From the NCBI GenBank assembly GCA_037178855.1, contig JASJZC010000005.1:10912001-10976000 (forward strand): a stretch of 64,000 nt of DNA, in the 5' to 3' direction. A program made the position numbers and the translations under genes. The notes under the pieces were generated by a model. It saw only the letters and a program-made list of their open reading frames with translations. It searched no databases and was not told where the DNA came from. Positions within the stretch are counted from its first letter, which is position 1. The number at the start of each line of letters is the position of its first letter. Shown here one piece after another: positions 62,014 to 64,000 of this stretch. The DNA comes from Oscheius sp. JU75. Its lineage: Eukaryota > Nematoda > Chromadorea > Rhabditida > Rhabditidae.

Positions 62014-62416
62014 ATGCTCTTCCAAACTACAATCGTCCTTCTCCTCTCCCTCTACAGCACCTTTGCTTTTCCCATGGAGCCAGCAGCCGATTTCCCGGTT
62101 TGTTCTGGTATTTCTACCATTTGAATATGTACTTTAGGTAATTCAAGGCGGATCCCAATTTGTCTGCACACAGAGACTTCAGATTAGGTCCTTGAGAAAC
62201 AGCTTTAAGCCCTTTAATGTGGACTCTCTGTTGAAGCGATATGGCATGTCTTTTAACGATTTCATCGTGGTCAACCCTCACCTGGTACCGATCAGCAAAT
62301 ACTCGAATCTGGCTCCGTACACGGGAACTAATGTGGGTTGATTAGGTAGATAGAAGGATAAAAATGAACTTTTTCAGGATAAAGTCTGTGTGTCTGGCTA
62401 CTGGCGCAAAAACTAG
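62014..62416 (+). CDS. Small secreted protein, LysM-like
   Basis: Three exons (62014-62097, 62138-62332, 62378-62416) join in phase 0. A signal peptide MLFQTTIVLLLSLYSTFAFP precedes MEPAADFP. The mature part gives VIQGGSQFVCTQRLQIRSLR, then FNVDSLLKRYGMSFNDFIVV, NPHLVPISKYSNLAPYTGTN and DKVCVSGYWRKN-stop. The order D-S-L-x-x-R-Y-G-x-S-x-x-D-x-x-x-x-NP followed by a hydrophobic C-terminal VCV strand is LysM-like (chitin or peptidoglycan binding), with two Cys near the borders. The start codon was chosen for the signal peptide and TATA spacing. The assignment to LysM rests on pattern only. Probably extracellular, about 104 residues. Confidence 0.6.
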
Positions 62417-62643
62417 AAGTTCCCTTCGTTTATCGTGTCTCCACTGTCTGTATGCCTTGCTCACAAACAAAAATCTTTGTAACAACCGTCTCTGTCTCTG
62501 TAGAATATTTATTCGTGGATTTATCGCAGTTCGATTTGAATAAAGCCAAAAGATTATGAAAGTTTTGCTTTTTGGCCGATTCAAAATCACCAGAGAATTC
62601 TAAAAAGCATTACTTCAAGCTACAATTAAGCTTATTTTTTAAT

Positions 62644-63780
62644 TCAAGCAGATGAAAAAGTGACGGAAAATCCTTTGTAGGTGTTAGTATTATCCGTTGC
62701 GAAGATAGCTACTCCGCTTTTGGAATTAATTATAGAGTTATACCCGATAGCAGTAGAATAACCAGATGTGCTAAAATCAATGAAAAGATGAAATTTAAAA
62801 AAAAATATTACTTATACACGGCTGTCAATGGAGGCCCTCCATTTAATCCCATAGAATAGATCGTAAATGGGTCGTAACCTCCCTCCGTTTGAAAGTCGTT
62901 AACTGTGTAACGGATAGCTCTGGCATATATGGCATTTATATAATATTTAATATTCACATTACCTCGTAGTAGAGTAGAAAAAGTAGGCACAGTTTAGGTT
63001 ATTGGGATAATTCTGAGGGTAGTTCGGAGAGTAAATCTAAACAAAAGAAAGAAGTAACTGTAGTAGCATACTGTGACAGGTGTGCTCGTGTGGGAACGAA
63101 GCACCGCAACCCGTGTATCTGTGGTCTCCTGGCAACAAAAAAGTGAAAAAGAGTATGAACAAATATCTTACTGTAATAGGCATCGTCTACTTCGTACTGA
63201 CAGATGAAAGCAACGTTGGAGCTACAGCTAACGCTGACCCATTTGGAGTAGAAAAGACCGTTGGCCGTTTCCATGATGACACAGCTGCCAACATTTGGTG
63301 TTGGAACTCCTAAAATGTAAGCGTTCAGATTTCTTGAGAAGGGTCGTCTTTTCTAAACACATCAGTCGCTAACGCCCCCTAGCGACCATTTTTCAAACTT
63401 CTCACCTCCATAAAAGTAATCGAGTGACTTGACTGCGCGACCATCGTCATAAATACACGAAGTAGTGTTGCTACAGTTCACTCCAAGGTATACCGAGCCG
63501 AGAGCGGTTGTTGCATTTGCGAGGATTGTGTTCAACTAAAGCTCTCAAAATTGTAAGAGTAAGTACGACAACAAACGGCTGGATTGTCGATCATGACCAA
63601 AGAAGCTCCATCCGCCTTGCATTGGCTGGCTGCCTGAGCTCTAGTGTACAGATTGTTGTAGGCCTTGTAGCAGAAGATGTAGTTCGGGTAGTTGGCCTTG
63701 ATGTATCCAGCTGGGCAGGACGTGGGATAGTCAGCCTGTGCGCATAGAAAGGCAAGAGCAAGGACGAGCAGCGAAATCAT
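62644..63780 (-). CDS. clec: Secreted C-type lectin plus CUB protein
   Basis: The signal peptide MISLLVLALAFLCAQADYPT precedes a C-type lectin domain: CPAGYIKANYPNYIFCYKAY, TRAQAASQCKADGASLVMID, then LNTILANATTALGSVYLGVN, CSNTTSCIYDDGRAVKSLDY, VGSCVIMETANGLFYSKWVS and VSCSSNVAFICQYEVDD. The following exons form a CUB domain: TGCGASF, IYSPNYPQNYPNNLNCAYFF (the SPNYPxxYPxxxxCxY block), RYTVNDFQTEGGYDPFTIYS and SGVAIFATDNTNTYKGFSVT, ending FSSA-stop. Some exon joins (63540, 63080, 62950) are approximate. This CLEC-CUB architecture is common among nematode secreted immune or intestinal proteins. GATA-type repeats lie upstream. Ligand unknown. Confidence 0.8.
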
Positions 63781-63836
63781 TGTGATAAAGACAATAATGC
63801 ATCGTTCTCTTATGCACGGCTATACACAGTCACTAA

Positions 63837-63880
63837 TCCACCTTTATCGGGGAAAGTCTACTAATATTTCCACCTTTATC
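63837..63880 (-). promoter_or_regulatory. Duplicated 12-bp GATA-type element upstream of the CLEC-CUB gene
   Basis: TCCACCTTTATC occurs at 63837-63848 and again at 63869-63880; on the minus (gene) strand each reads GATAAAGGTGGA, with one preceded by T (TGATAA). More GATAA sites lie at 63783 and 63924. WGATAR sites are typical of nematode intestinal promoters, so gut expression is inferred. Confidence 0.5.
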
Positions 63881-64000
63881 AGCTTTCGACAGTTACGCTG
63901 ATTGTTCTCCGCTATTGCAGTCACGATAAGATGTTTCAATGAAAAGCTCTGAGCAACGAAACTTTGGCGTCATTTTTTTTTTTTATAAAGTATCGGGAAA
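63881..64000. other. Right edge of window, no gene seen
   Basis: Upstream DNA of the CLEC-CUB gene, ending in a T-rich run. Nothing coding visible. Confidence 0.5.

Noticed and set aside
1-64000. CRISPR arrays, operons of bacterial type, ribosome binding sites or phage genes
   Set aside because: The genes have GT-AG introns and nematode families throughout; no prokaryotic features were seen.

Overview
The window is nuclear DNA from a nematode, most likely a free-living or insect-associated rhabditid (clade V). The basis is the gene content: nematode-only chemoreceptor families (Srx, Srh/Sri, Str-like), a Major Sperm Protein (MSP) domain gene, a FOG-3-like Tob/BTG gene, a Clc-like claudin, a supplementary nuclear receptor, C-type lectins, UDP-glucuronosyltransferases and Tc1-type transposons. 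Genes have short GT-AG introns ending in TTTCAG-like acceptors, and several have TATAWAAG core promoters 20-70 bp upstream. The species cannot be named from sequence alone.

Layout. 0-2 kb: 5' part of a cytosolic glycerol-3-phosphate dehydrogenase (minus) with a tRNA-Val(AAC) inside an intron. 3-6 kb: tandem pair of Srx receptors. 6-7 kb: secreted PAN plus C-type-lectin protein. 7.8-12.6 kb: head-to-head pair of UDP-glucuronosyltransferases sharing an 830-bp divergent promoter. 12.8-13.8 kb: internally deleted Tc1/mariner relic. 14-15.6 kb: acyltransferase-3 (OAC) gene. 17-19 kb and 24-28 kb: three GT49 (LARGE/B4GAT1-like) glycosyltransferases. 20.1-21.7 kb: a Tc1-like element with about 200-bp inverted repeats. 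22-23.5 kb: the Tob/BTG (fog-3-like) gene. 28-31 kb: two small secreted peptides and an Srh/Sri-like receptor. 31.2-34.9 kb: gene-poor DNA. 34.9-37.8 kb: claudin-like gene with a small membrane-protein gene nested antisense in an intron. 38.3-39.5 kb: Thr-rich C-type lectin. 40-42.7 kb: complete nuclear hormone receptor. 43.4-50.5 kb: a probable sperm-gene neighbourhood (MSP-domain gene, two copies of a small basic peptide, two copies of an unknown RG[IV]YAAP protein, an unknown protein with a repeated AFDI motif), several members frameshifted. 50.7-60 kb: four tandem Str-like receptors, one a pseudogene. 57.4-57.9 kb: a TACAGT-ended MITE. 60-64 kb: receptor fragment, a foldback repeat, a small secreted LysM-like protein and a CLEC-CUB protein with repeated GATA-type promoter elements.

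The window is mostly environment-facing accessory sequence: chemosensation (8-9 receptor loci), detoxification (UGT pair), innate immunity or lumenal secretion (CLEC, PAN, LysM, CUB) and surface glycan synthesis (GT49, OAC). Many genes occur as local duplicates, some with near-identical exons. Introns and intergenic DNA are strewn with degenerate CTGTCT/AGACAG simple-sequence tracts. Coordinates for multi-exon genes span start to stop codon and include introns; exon joins were deduced by eye from splice consensus and reading phase.
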